In this document: positions 38,712 to 51,453 of the stretch, in pieces
How positions within the stretch are numbered: the first letter of the stretch is position 1
Layout of the letters: each line of letters starts with the position of its first letter
Program-made: the position numbers and the translations under genes
Source: Bolinopsis microptera
Taxonomy: Eukaryota > Ctenophora > Tentaculata > Lobata > Bolinopsidae
Direction of reading: 5' to 3'
DNA: 64,000 nt
Assembly: GCF_026151205.1 (NCBI RefSeq)
Contig: NC_087081.1
Coordinates: forward strand, 8,675,246-8,739,245
Notes under the pieces: generated by a model
The model's input: only the letters and a program-made list of their open reading frames with translations
What the model was told of the DNA's origin: nothing
Database searches by the model: none

Positions 38712-41700
38712 GGGGGGGCCGGGGGTAAGGGATCATGTATTAACTGTTTTTAGGATAATAATTAAGACACCCACCCCCTTTTACCGGCTTTTGTGGTACT
38801 AACTGTTGAGAAATCACTGTACTATGTCTTGGTTTATAAAATAAGATACCCACCCAGAAATTGCTTTAAACAGCTCATTAAATATGACTTTTTAGTTTTA
38901 AAAGGATCCGATATTGAATGTAAACAATGAAACTAACAGTTGAGATATCTATGCTTAATTAAAAACATACACTAACACACGCCCACATGTTTACAGATTA
39001 CAATTACACACATGGCATGTATGTAATGTGTACTATACATATCACACATCATTTAAGAACCAGTAGTTGAAATACATTTTAAAATAAATTAAACACTGCA
39101 CCTTCTCAAACGGAAAAGTCAACAAAGCCAAAGGCCACTTTTTAAAATTATACAAAAGATCAATCGCACTCTGTTTAATAAATTATATCTTAATTTACTA
39201 ACTGTTTTTGGGCAAATTAGACCTAAGACTCACTATTTAGTAGCATACAGTACAAACTGTTTTTCTGGGAAATGAGCAGCAGATCCACCACTTAGTACAA
39301 AAGTACTAACTGTGTTTTGGAAGAATATATGACACACCACCCCAACGTCACGTACAGTTAACAGTACTCAGTACCTGATCCCGGGGTCCCCCCTCCTCCC
39401 CCGGTAAAATATTACCAATATTTCTTTATCTAAGGACGTATTTAAAATAGTATTACAGTACTTACTAAACGGTGTGTGTCTGAGGGAGTTGTAAGGGCTA
39501 TCAAACTAGGAATTTTAAGATGTTGCACAGATTTGTATTTCTGAGTTCTCCAGTCACCACTATTTCAGTCAGCACAATCTCTCTCTCTCTCTCTCTCTAT
39601 TCTACGATTTTGGTATCATTAGCACAACAAATAACAATGTAGCCATTACAGCAGCTAGCGACAAGTAAGTTTATCCTAAAAGTAACGAAGCACATGCTCA
39701 TTTAAAAACCTTCATTTACTGAGAATATGATCAAGCTTATTAGTAAAGATACAATAAGTATTATAAGCGTGGCTTGCCTCAAATTAAATAGATCAGAAGA
39801 TAACTATAAACTGATCATGATTAGAACAAAAACAACACAGTGCTTGGTCGTTGTTTTAAAGTTTGAAAACAGTGCATGTGGCCTTCCATCAAGAACACGG
39901 AATTATGTGATCATACAAGAAAGACAGATCTTAATAATATTTAACATCATTTGCATCAGGCTTAGTTGTTTGAAATAAATTACCTCATACAGCTGAAGAC
40001 CAACAATGATTGGAGAGGAGGAAAAAATATCAAACAGAATAATCATATGTATTGTGAGCCAACCAGGGGTAGATGAGGCATCCATCTCTCCAACGGTTTT
40101 GACATCATCGAAATCATCTTACCGTCATCTGAATAAAGGTCATGTTAATCATCTCAATTATACATTAGCCAGTTGCAGTATTAAATTAGCCAGATGCTTA
40201 GCAATGCGCATAAATGTGCTCAGTGCATTCTTGGAATTTTCACAAGTTTTATTTCAGCCCGACAATGAAAATAATATCAGATCAGTGGTACTTAGATCGA
40301 ATCCAAATAAAATCAACAAAGTGGCCGCTTTTTATGCACAATTTTTAAAAAATGTATATTTGGACTATTCATATGTGCACAGATAACTGCATCAAGGTAA
40401 TGATAATAATAATCCTATACATTTGCATAATTGAAACAATTATGGCCCCTTATTGTGGGCAGAATATGTGTTTTTGTTGAAGTGTCCTGGTATAAAACTT
40501 ATCTGAGTGACTGCATAGGGATAAATGCTAGGACCTACTAAACTCAAAACAAAATGCAGCCACCTAATTAAGATACTGAATTATTTACTTCACTTTAATT
40601 ATGATGGCCAAACGTGACAAGCTTGTATCTAAACAAATAAAAACATGATCAATGATATGACGTACATGTAGCGCGTGGTCAAGCGCAACTAGCAGAGCCA
40701 AACGGAATAGAAATAGCGCAGTGCTTTTCAACAGTCCCATTATGTCACAGTTAATTATCAATCAAAATAACTGACCACTGATCAGCCCTACATTACATGA
40801 CAAACACCCAACACTCATACTTTAATCAGAAACACTCACTGAGTGAAAAATGTAATACCTTGGGAACAAGAAATTTGGGATACATAACATTTTGATGCAT
40901 AAGTGCATCCCTTTCTGATCTTCTGGATCAATTTTACAAAATTCAGAGAACAATTCCAACACTATACCGGTTTTACATTATACAACTAATAGAATTCTAA
41001 GGATAAACACAATAATCTATCTTTCTAATTGCTATGTTAATTGTTAAATAGCAACATTTCGGGGTTAATTCATACTCTGCACTGCAAGGTTACAGTTTCA
41101 TTTTAATAGAAATTTGAGTAATAATGCCTGTAACAATGTTTTAATAAATCATAGTGTGTTAAAGGATACAAATGGAGTGATGTGCTTTATGGCTTCCATC
41201 ATTGAGTGCATTGAGTTATGTAACCTAAAAGGTGTCCAGTTTTGGATTGGGAATTGAGTGGGGCAGTATCTGTGCAGCCCTAAAACCAAGAGTAGACTTT
41301 GTTGTGGGGCTGCACAGATACTTCCCATGTATTATAGAACTATGATCATAATAAACTACTTTTAGGATAAGAGTGAGAAATAGTGAAACAAACTTTTTAG
41401 TGAAACAAATTTAAAATAATGCAAGGGTAGGGGTAACAGATAGTTATTATGACTTTAGGAACCTTAACCTTATTCCTAACCAAACTGTTGTGTACTCAAT
41501 TTAAATGTCTAACTAGCCTTTAATAATGGTGGGTTGTCTTGGATACTGCATTTCCAACTTGGTGCACGCCAGGTTTAAAATAAAATTATTTCCCTCACTT
41601 GCTTGGATTAGATTGGCTCACTCCAATGTTAAGACTGCGTCGTCACCACTAACCAGTAGATTTATCATACATGAACTGTAGGCACCTAAATTGAATTGAT

Positions 41701-43475
41701 TAGAATAAGTAAGTCAAAGATTTCGTTTTCCCTAATAGAAGTTTCGATAGTAAATAAAAGGAAAAATGTGTCAAAATGTATTTAATATACATTCAATTAA
41801 ATCAAGTGATGCGATTGGCAGAGCACAATCAAATTTTTAGTGTTGCAATTGGCAGAGCACAATATTTTAAATCTTTAACAATCTAATATATAAAAGTTTC
41901 AAAACGCATGATCTGCTCCATTATTTAGACTCCATTAAAGGGGCAGGGATGAGATTGTAGGAGACTTCTGATAGATGGATCTCATGTTTGGTGTCCACCT
42001 TCTTTCCCCGGTACTTAATTAAAAGAATATCCATTTGAGCATATATATTTTTACAATTGGTCAAAATATGGGTAAAAAGAAACAATAAACATATAATAAC
42101 ATTTATTGGAATGCGAGAATTTGTATTGTGGCAGGTGGTTGATTTAAGTGCTCCAAGAAATAATTTTACTTTACAATAGGCAATGATGAGTGGCAGGATT
42201 TTGTAGCCCACTAATAAACATTCATCTTCAAATCTTTCGAAAATGGCATTATCTCATAAAGCAATATATTCTTGGTTTAAAAAGACAACAAAGAAATTTT
42301 CAAAAGAAGCCTATAGAAGAAATTCTGCTTGTGTGCTTGTAAGAAATATCAATCATCTATACGATGGGAGTTGGGACATAAGATTAAAGGCTCATAATGT
42401 TAAGTTATAGAAGTCAAGCACATTGATGAGACCATTTGTTACAAAATAGCTGCTAGAATAATGCATGCCAAATATTCCCTCCTACACCCACAAATTATAA
42501 TGCCTTCCTATCAACGCCTCTAATTTGGTCACTAATCAACCAGACTAGCGTTATGGTGTGTACAAAAGCTACCAGCCAGTACATTCCTTGCCCCGCTAGT
42601 TGATTGTCAAAAAATCATACAGCTCAGAACAAACGGCCATTTACCACTAAGAGCATTATATGTTTTCATTTGTTTAAATTTTATGCTGTAAAATGTGCTA
42701 AAACTTTGATTATTTGTTTAATTGAAAATTGAAAAAAATTGATGCATTTGGGACAAGCCATTAGAACTCACTGTACGGCCTCAAGTAGGAAAAATTGTGT
42801 GCTTCGTCATGGAGATGGTATGTGAGAATTCATAGACCTGTGATCTACAACAATCAATATGTTACCAATGATTTGAATATCTTTGAAAGTGTCAGATCGA
42901 GGATTCAATGAAATCTTATTTGGAGATTTTCACTTTATATCAAAGAATAGGTGATATGATGTTCTATTCTTCATATATGTATTTACAAAAGGTCGTGAGC
43001 ATACAGTCTCAAGTCTACAAACATCATTTCCCGAAACTTGTGGACGATATCAAATTTAAAGCTGGAAAAATATCAGCCAACAATACAATTTGCTTAAATA
43101 GTAAAGAATACGAAAGTTAACATCAAACTAGGCGGTTTGTTTGTTCATAAGTAGTCATTTCTTCTGCATTAGAATTAGCGCTCGATTCATCAGGCTATCT
43201 ATCTATGCATAACAATAAAAATGTATACAAGCTATATTAAAATGACTCTAGATGCATCAATTACCAAATAATTAATTGTTTCAAAATTTATATACTGTGG
43301 TCGTACGTCGATTTTTTAATTCAAAACATGGAAATGGGTAGCGCATGGTCGCGCGCGCAACAATAAGGTCGCATTTGTGATTTCAATATTTTACATGACG
43401 TACGCGTAACGCGCGGACGCAAGCGCGACTAGCAGCGCCAAACGGGATAGAAAATAGCGCGGCTCTATTCAACGT
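38710..43475. other. Intergenic stretch with repeat fragments
   Basis: No gene is recognised. Open frames at 39727-39978 and 40006-40386 (+) and 41921-42211 (-) resemble nothing known to me. A (CT)n tract lies at 39580-39598 and a hairpin at 41258-41322 (AGTATCTGTGCAGCCC with its complement). The block at 40660-40745 (AGCGCGTGGTCAAGCGC..., CAACAGTCCCAT) recurs at 43390-43475 in the same orientation at about 75%, next to repeat A. Confidence 0.4.
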
Positions 43476-44235
43476 GGTCCCATCGTGAGGGGGAAGCGAT
43501 CCATAATTGGCATCCGTACGGCAAATATAAAGCGGTGTGAAGCGTTCATACACACGTTCATCAAGTTATTCTGTTACACACAATTTTAAGCTTCTTTGTT
43601 AACAATAGCCTCGTGATGCTAAGGAGAATATTTCAACTAATGTTAAGGTTCGCTGAGACCTATTGACGGGACACGTTTTACATTTTCTTATTGTCCTGCT
43701 GGTTTGTTGACCAGCCTCATAGAGCTAACTCTGTGAGGCTGGTCACCATACCAACAATTTATTTCTATATTTTTTACACGCTTACCTAACCAGCTGCAAT
43801 GGTCATATTGATTATCGTGACATAAATGTTATTTATAATGAATCTGGTTAATACATTAAAATCCCAATTTAACGTGGAATTTGGACGTGTCACAGTTCAA
43901 ATTTGAGTGAGCCGCCTTGTCAGGCTGTCAATAGCTGTCTAGGAGCTAGTCGGCTCGTAAATGTAAAAACCGCCTGATATGACCGGTGCCGGGGTTTCTC
44001 ATAATGATCATAGCTCCATACCTCTGTAGCTATTCCCACGATAGAAATCCTATTTTGATTCACGGCCGTAATGAATGGATTTCCAGTAGATTTCATTCGA
44101 AGTCGAATCGCTTCGGGCTTATCTTGATAGCTTTGAGCTATTGTATTTGTAAACCAATTACTCCTCTTCTCACTAACTATCGGACGATTTACGTACTAAA
44201 GTTCGATAACGAAAGTTCGTGGTTTTCGAATGTCA

Positions 44236-45684
44236 GGGTAAAGATACAGTTAAACTGCGAAGGCACAACACCAAACCAACCCTATTCTATCTCCCAAAAA
44301 CAACCTCCTCCTGGTCGGCCATGTCCCTCATCCTGCACTTGACCCCCGCAGAGGTCATAACTTCCCACTTACATCAGTGTCTTCTCACATCAACTGGCAT
44401 CGGCAAGTGGCGACACTGTGTAGACTCAACCCTGAGCTTGATCAGAATCTTCAGTCACAAACCTGACACCGTTTCGGGGCTTTCATTGCGATACGGTTTT
44501 CTGTCAGGTGCCCCAGCAGTCTCTCTTGGACCACCATCTGATCTGACAATCACCCGAGGATACCTGCTAGAGCTAGCAATTTACGACGAGTTAGCTTATG
44601 GCACCTCTGGCTGTTAGGTGAAGTCATAAAGCTCAAACAGCTCTCATCTCCCACTCTCTTTTCCTAGACAGCAGATAAATCCATCTTGAACAATGGGCTG
44701 CATCCTTCCCACAATCTCTGACCAACTTCTTGAGGGCTCTCCCAGTCAGACCAATCTTCCTTGATGCACACTCCAAACTTGCTGCGACCACACCTCTAGC
44801 ACCAACCTCAACAGCAAAGCTGAAACATGACCACCCATTAGCTTGTATTTCTGCTTGTAGACTGTTATACCGATCAAGCTTCAGCTCATGGGATGCAGCT
44901 ATTCTCTTTTCCGACGGTACTGTAAGCTCCCACCAGATTACTCTCTTGGAAGCTTCCGAGAAAAGAACCAAATCTGGTCTTAATCTGGTCGTTGCTATAT
45001 CCGACGGGAATTTCAGCTGCTTATCCAGGTCTGCTAATACTATCCAATCAGTGGCCCCACTCAGAATCCCAAACTCACTGACTTTCGACCTCTTCACCTC
45101 CTTAAACCTCCCTCCTGCTGGAACAAACTCAATGGCTTTCCGAGTGACACAAGAACTCTTCCTCTTGTTGACTCTCCGCTCACAATGGAATTTAACCTGG
45201 TCTGCTATTTGTTTAAGCACCTTATCGTGGCGCCATCGGTATCTCCCTTGACTTCGTGCCACAGGACAACCAGCCAGGATATGCGGCACAGTTCCCAACT
45301 TGTCACCACACAGCTTGCACATCCCATCCTCATCCTCGCTCCACTTGGATGCTAAAGCTGGTGTAACAAGCGTGCCATACACAGCACTAAGCAGAAAACC
45401 GATTAATGAGTCCCCATACTTGAAGAGCGTGTGCCAGCTCATGTCAGTGCCCTGGGAGAAGATGTCAGAAAAGGAGCAGCAGAGGGAGGTGTTGGATAGG
45501 GTTAAGGAGAACATCAGGAAGGAAAGAGAGGTGCAGTTGGGTACGTTGGAGATGCAGTCCAGGTGGGGTAATTGGGGAGAGCTGGTGACAAGGACTGACA
45601 TGAGCTGGCACACGCTCTTCAAGTATGGGGACTCATTAATCGTTTTTCTGCTTAGTGCTGTGTATGGCACGCTTGTTAATCAAA
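44236..45684 (-). mobile_element. R2-like retrotransposon copy, 5' truncated and inverted
   Basis: Minus-strand 3' part of the element: from 45448 down it codes for the zinc knuckle and endonuclease, then the 3' UTR ending at CTTTACCC next to repeat A. The segment 45449-45684 is the same element in reverse orientation. The two parts overlap by about 85 bp, giving an inverted repeat (45360-45430 against 45596-45680). Confidence 0.85.
44633..45448 (-). CDS. R2-like ORF, C-terminal zinc knuckle and endonuclease
   Basis: Uninterrupted C-terminal 270 residues. Zinc knuckle CKLCGDKLGTVPHILAGC (C-x2-C-x8-H-x4-C), then GRYRWRHDKVL, and the restriction-like endonuclease region with RPDLVLFSE and VIWWELTVP, the P-D and E residues expected of this nuclease. 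Ends REWEMRAV. The open frame continues upstream only because the inverted segment happens to be open. Confidence 0.85.
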   Translation of the reverse strand, partial: TDMSWHTLFKYGDSLIGFLLSAVYGTLVTPALASKWSEDEDGMCKLCGDKLGTVPHILAGCPVARSQGRYRWRHDKVLKQIADQVKFHCERRVNKRKSSCVTRKAIEFVPAGGRFKEVKRSKVSEFGILSGATDWIVLADLDKQLKFPSDIATTRLRPDLVLFSEASKRVIWWELTVPSEKRIAASHELKLDRYNSLQAEIQANGWSCFSFAVEVGARGVVAASLECASRKIGLTGRALKKLVRDCGKDAAHCSRWIYLLSRKREWEMRAV

Positions 45685-47478
45685 TTTGTTGATTATCGCG
45701 ATAATTCTCGAAAATTTTCGCGATAATCGATAATGATTTTTGGGAAATTTTTGCCGATAATATCGGTTGGCAACCCTAATCTTGATAGCTTTGAGCAACT
45801 AAAGTTCGTGGCTTTCAAGTGTCACCATACTATAACTACACTAGTGAATTTTATAAATTCATAAGGTAAAACCTACAGGAGGACTGAGGACATGACAATT
45901 AGGGTTAAGTTTGATCCAACTTCCCGAGCTTACCGGGTTTTACCATGTGTCAGGAGCCGTTGGGACGATTATGATGTAAATAGTCCATCCCGGGTTTGAC
46001 CAGGTGACATTTGAATCCACCACTGTAGTATCGGTTGTTATCTATCATACGTTCAATAATCACTGTTCTAACAGTGGCCTGTTACTCTGGTCGGCACCTA
46101 GCTGCTGCATCTGCACGAGATCAAATGAGAAACTGAGAGGGTGCACGTGAACGCTAACAGGGTGCATGTCAGCACATGACTCATGAAGCAAATTCTTAGT
46201 TGCCTGTTTAAATTCCTTCTTCATTTATCGTGTTAGTTGACAATTCCATTTTTAATCAATCTTCAGTCAGAACTTTAAACCAGGGGGAAGCGATCCATAA
46301 TTGGCATCCGTACGGCAAATATAAAGTGGTGTGAAGCGTTCATACACACGTTCATCAAGTTATTCTGTTACATACAATTTTAAGATTCTTTGTTAACAAT
46401 AGCCTCGTGATGCTAAGGAGAATATTTCAACTAATGTTAAGGTTCGCTGAGACCTATTGACGGGACATGTTTTACATTTTCTTATTGTCCTGCTGGTTTG
46501 TTGACCAGCCTCATAGAGCTAACTCTGTGAGGCTGGTCACCATACCAACAACTTATTTCTATATTTTTTACACGCTTACCTAACCAGCTGCAATGGTCAT
46601 ATTGATTATCGTGATATAAATGTTATTTATAATGAATCTGGTTAATACATTAAAATCCCAATTTAACGTGGAATTTGGGCGTGTCACAGTTCAAATTTGA
46701 GTGAGCCGCCTTGTCAGGCTGTCAATAGCTGTCTAGGAGCTAGTCGGCTCGTAAATGTAAAAACCGCCGGATATGACCGGTGCCGGGGTTTTCCATAATG
46801 ATCATAGTTCCATACCTCTGCAGCTATTCCCACGATAGAAATTCTATTTTGATTCACGGCCGTAATGAATGGAATTCCAGTAGATTTCATTCGAAGTCGA
46901 ATCACTTCGGGCTTATCTTGATAGCTTTGAGCTATTGTAGATCAATTGCTCCTCTTCTCACTAACTATCGGACGATTTACGTACTAAAGTTCGATAACAA
47001 AAGTTCGTGGTTTTCGAATGTCAGGGTAAAGATACAGTTAAACTGCGAAGGCACAACACCAAACCAACCCTACTCTATCTCCCAAAAACAACCTTCTCCT
47101 GGTCGGCCATGTCCCTCATCCTGCACTTGACCCCCGCAGAGGTCACAAGCCCATCGGAGCACAAATGAGCGAGAAACGGGGAAGCTTACATCAGTGTCTT
47201 CTCGCATCAACTGGCATCGGCAAGTGGCGACACTGTGTAGACTCAACCCTGAGCTTGATCAGAATCTTCAGTCACAAACCTGACACCGTTTCGGGGCTTT
47301 CATTGCGATACGGTTTTCTGTCAGGTGCCCCAGCAGTCTCTCTTGGACCACCATCTGATCTGACAATCACCCGAGGATACCTGCTAGAGCTCGCGATTTA
47401 CGACGAGTTAGCTTATGGCACCTCTGGCTGTTAGGTGAAGTCATAAAGCTCAAACAGCTCTCATCTCCCACTCTCTTT

Positions 47479-47838
47479 TCACGGCCAGGTAGCGTAGTTG
47501 GTTAATCATCGGATTTGTAATCGTGAGATTGCGAGTTCGAAACCCACTGCCTGCCTAGTCGTGGGGTGAGTGTCGTCGACATTCAGCTAAAGATCCTGAG
47601 TGGTCTATGCAGCCCCCCGGTCTACTCAGCCGAATATTCGAGAAATCGTGTGTGAGGGTTAAATGAGAAGCTGTCCATTGCAGCGAAGTCTCGGGCGAAG
47701 AAAGTATGGTACACACTACCTTAACCGTCACTGGCCTAATTAAATCCTTCGGCTTCCTGTAATTGGCTAGTTACACTTGTGTAACAATGTGGCTGTTGGA
47801 ATACTCCGAAGTAAAATAAGTGTGAGATAAAAAAAAAA
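47479..47838 (+). mobile_element. tRNA-derived SINE nested in R2-like element
   Basis: Begins GGCCAGGTAGCGTAGTTGGT (tRNA-like start and A box), then GATTTGTAATC (anticodon-loop-like, TGT) and GCGAGTTCGAAACCCACT (B box), about 280 bp of body, and ends in an A tract (47828-47838). It interrupts the last codons of the R2-like ORF, which are intact in the copy at 44633. No clear target duplication; three bases (CTA) of the target are missing. Confidence 0.85.
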
Positions 47839-47839
47839 G

Positions 47840-50800
47840 ACAGCAGATAAATCCATCTTGAACAATGGGCTGCATCCTTCCCACAATCTCTGACCAACTT
47901 CTTGAGGGCTCTCCCGGTCAGACCAATCTTCCTTGATGCACACTCCAAACTTGCTGCGACCACACCTCTAGCACCAACCTCAACAGCAAAGCTGAAACAT
48001 GACCACCCATTAGCTTGTATTTCCGCTTGTAGACTGTTATACCGATCAAGCTTCAGTTCATGGGATGCAGCTATTCTCTCTTCCGACGGTACTGTAAGCT
48101 CCCACCAGATTACTCTCTTGGAAGCTTCCGAGAAAAGAACCAAATCGGGTTTTAATCTGGTCGTTGCTATATCCGACGGGAATTTCAGCTGCTTATATCC
48201 AGGTCTGCTAATACTATCCAATCAGTGGCCCCACTCAGAATCCCAAACTCACTTACTTTCGACCTCTTCACATCCTTAAACCTCCCTCCTGCTGGAACAA
48301 ACTCAATGGCTTTCCGAGTGACACCAGAACTCTTCCTCTTGTTGACTCTCCGCTCACAATGGAATTTAACCTGGTCTGCTATTTGTTTAAGCACCTTATC
48401 GTGGCGCCATCGGTATCACCCTTGACTTCGTGCCACAGGACAACCAGCCAGGATATGCGGCACAGTTCCCAACTTGTCACCACACAGCTTGCACATCCCA
48501 TCCTCATCCTCGCTCCACTTGGATGCTAAAGCAGGTGTAACAAGCGTGCCATACACAGCACTAAGCAGAAAACCGATTAATGAGTCCCCATACTTGAAGA
48601 GCGTGTGCCAGCTCATGTCAGTCCTTGTCACCAGCTCTCTCCAATTACCCCACCTGGACTGCATCTCCAACGTACCCAACTGCACCTCTCTTTTCTTCCT
48701 GATGTTCTCCTTAACCCTATCCAACACCTCCCTCTGCTGCTCCTTTTCTGACATCTTCTCCCAGGGCTTCTTCCAATCACCGAAACCAATTCCAGCTCTA
48801 CTAAGAGGTTGCACCATACCTCGCACTGACTCACACACCAAGTCTCTTTCAGCTTCGTGAAGCTGAGCATCTGCCTTCCAAACTCTCCCAGACCGCACCT
48901 GGGGTTGCACCGCTCTGATCAAAGCATCCTGAGATGTTTGATATGACTGCAAGAGACGGCACTTTTCTACTTTCCAAGTGTCGGTTAGGCTGTCGATGGG
49001 GAGAGCAACACTGGATGAATGACTAAACAGGCAAGAGCTACTAAGCGTGTGTCCCACTCCTAGCCATTTTCTGAGATGACTGTTAGTTGTTTGCTCCCAG
49101 CGAGAAACAGTGCTGATCGGGATATCATAAATGGCAAGTGGCCACTTCATCTTTGGAAGGACCATATACTGATACCCCCAACATGTCTGCAGGCCGGTGA
49201 GGGAGCTAAGATCGAGTCTACTGAGGTATGTAATAAGATCCTCGTGTGTTTTCTCGATTATAGCTTTGTCCTTTCCTTCTGCCCGAATCCACCTCCCTAG
49301 AAACTTGATTGGTTTCTCAGATACATTCGGGATCACCTCCCCGCTAAGCTGCAACCTCGCCTGACTACCTTTTGAACTCTCTACAACCCACTCCATTGTC
49401 ACTCCCTTCTGGTAGACTAGTGCCCTAGATTTAGACGACTTAAGCTTGAACCTTGACCACACAACGAACTCCTGATAAACATCAAGCAGGGTTTGCATAT
49501 CTACCATTTTAGCCGTGGTAAGGCAGCTATCATCCATAAACAGCTTAAGGGGTGGTATAGCTGTTCCATCCTTAATGTACTCGACACTCCTATGTACCTT
49601 CATCTTCAAGTACTCATCAGAAAGGTTCATGCATAGCACAAACAAGATCACCGAGATGACACAGCCCATAAATATTCCTATCTCGAACTGCTGCCACTCT
49701 GATGTCACTGTTTTAGAGGAGAATCTTCCGTAAATTTCCGAGAAGTATTTGATTACGATGTTGATAACTTTCTCGGGGATATGATAGAAGCGGAGTGCTT
49801 TCACAATAAGTAAATGTGGAACAGCCCCGTAAGCATTCACCAAGTCTAACCAGACAACACTGAGATCCTTTCTCTTAACTCGAGCATCTTTGAGCACCTC
49901 CCACATAGCTCCAAAGTGCTCTGTACATCCGTGTACACCAGGAACTCCGCCCTTCTGCACTGAGAGATCCACATACCCGTTAGCGACAACAAAGTTGGTT
50001 AATCTCTTCACCAACACAGCGAGGTATATCTTCCCCTGAATGTTTCCTAGCGATATAGGCCGTCCTGTGCTGGATCCAAAATCTCCATCCGCCTTAGGAA
50101 TGTAGATCCCTTCAAAGTACCTACAGTTGTCTGGGTACTCCTCAGCCTTGTAGCCTCCTCTCAGCACATGCCACAAGTTCTGAGATATTCCTGGACACCT
50201 CTTGTACACCGTATACGGGATGCCGTTGTTACCAGGTGAACTCTTACCTCTGGCTTTCTTAACAACCTCGTCGAACTCCTTCTTGGTTATATTCCTGATG
50301 TCAAACCCCACAGTTGGGCTAGGAGCTGCCTCAGGTAACTCATTCAGAACGCCAAGAGGAACTGCCCGACTGGCATCACTATACGTATTAGACAGGTGGT
50401 TGTCTAACTCCTCCTTACTACACTTTAACTCTCCCACAGGGCTTGGTTCAAGAATACCTTTAATAGCCTTGAAAGGATCTCGAGTAAACCCACCTCTCTG
50501 TCTCCTCACTTCTCTCTGCTTCTTCCTCCTTGCCTCTGCTCTTCTCAACTTACACAGCTTCTCTGCCAGGCCTCTAAGCAAAGCATTGAAACCTTCCTTT
50601 ACAGACTGGGAACAAGCTTTCCTGGCTTTCCTCCTCAGCTCTCTCCTCTCAATGACCAACTTATCAATCTCCTCCTGTCTCCTGTTGCAAACCTGAGACC
50701 TTTACCTGACTCTGCACCATCAATCACGAGCCCAAACCATTCCACACCTTCATCATACACCGTGTCGCAATGGCTCACCATCTTCTCCTGGAATGGCTTC

Positions 50801-51171
50801 CCCTTCTGCTCCTGTCTCACTCTCTTACTAACACTCACATCAAACTCTACCCACCTCTCATCCTTTGCGGCCAGCCACTTCACCTTGGGCTTCTTAGGGG
50901 CAGGTGGGTCAATAGAAGAACTCTTTGAAAGAAGGGTCTGGATATCCCTGGCACTGTGGTTATCGTCCTGGCCAGGTACCTCCACCGAATTTACAGATGT
51001 AACATCTAACGGCTGCTCCCCTTCCCAAGAGCACTTCATCCTTCCTCGATAAATGTTCCTACCCCTTTCCTTTGTAAAGCGCCGACCACACACGCAGCTA
51101 AACTCCTCTGCTACATCAGAATCAGGGGTCGAGAGCTCTCGACTATTTGTATAAGTCCTTTTCTGATTCAT
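47840..51171 (-). pseudogene. R2-like retrotransposon protein, disrupted
   Basis: Copies RNA by target-primed reverse transcription after endonuclease cleavage. From the N-terminus: zinc-finger block FSCVCGRRFTKERGRN with RMKC, where the usual His is Tyr (NIYRGRMKC); reverse transcriptase with motif A WLDLVNAYGAVPH, motif B GIFMGCVISVILF and motif C LFMDDSCL; zinc knuckle CKLCGDK...H...C; endonuclease RPD or KPDLVLF...VIWWELTVP. Four breaks: a frameshift near 50650-50700, a TGA at 48416-48418 (an Arg codon, GRYRW, in the 44633 copy), a 2-base insertion near 48196 (CTTATATCC against CTTATCC), and the SINE at the C-terminus. The RT segment itself (747 codons, 48416-50659) is open. Confidence 0.85.
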
Positions 51172-51453
51172 GGCAGGACGTGGTGGGTGTCCACAAAGCC
51201 TTTATTTTTCACCCGGGCAACTCGTCCCTAAATAGGAACTCCCGGAACCTTAGAGAGGCAGGAGGCGCAGGACCGATGTGGACTGAGGTCTCCGCTCGTT
51301 AAAACCCCATCACACCTCTCTATTGCAGTAACCGCTGCAGGCACGGATCTCAACCCAACCCAGAAGCCAATTCCAAGTGTAGCATCTGTTCAAATCAGGT
51401 GGGCCTTACCCCACGGTAGCTGGCCAATCCCAGCAGTATCATAAAGTAGCATA

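Larger units (their letters stand above)
43476..46285. mobile_element. Repeat A, copy 2 (interrupted)
   Basis: Left part 43476-44235 and right part 45685-46285 match copy 1. Between them is a 5'-truncated R2-like element (44236-45684). About 560 bp of repeat A present in copy 1 (34530-35092) are missing at the right junction. The right end abuts copy 3 directly, so copies 2 and 3 are in tandem. Confidence 0.8.
47024..51453 (-). mobile_element. R2-like (RLE-type) non-LTR retrotransposon, near full length
   Basis: Runs 5' to 3' on the minus strand from about 51453 to 47024. Single long coding region (51171 to about 47840), 3' UTR, no poly(A) tail. A SINE is nested at its coding end. The order N-terminal zinc finger, reverse transcriptase, zinc knuckle, endonuclease is that of RLE-type elements (R2/R4/NeSL-like); clade not assigned. 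Confidence 0.85.

Noticed and set aside
39727-40386. Possible genes of 83 and 126 codons
   Set aside because: No motif, signal peptide or splice context; could be real but cannot be supported.
45300-45692. ORF on the + strand over the R2-like copy
   Set aside because: It is partly the antisense of the endonuclease region and partly the inverted 5' segment; no single gene reads this way.
33904-47130. Conserved ORF MPGFFIMIIVPYLCS in three places
   Set aside because: It is conserved because repeat A is recent; the frame breaks at different points and the reverse strand is open too.
47150-47230. Spliced intron in the R2-like 3' UTR
   Set aside because: The 115-bp gap against 51454-51813 can be drawn with GT and AG ends, but the other copy's different gap has no such ends and short microhomology explains both.
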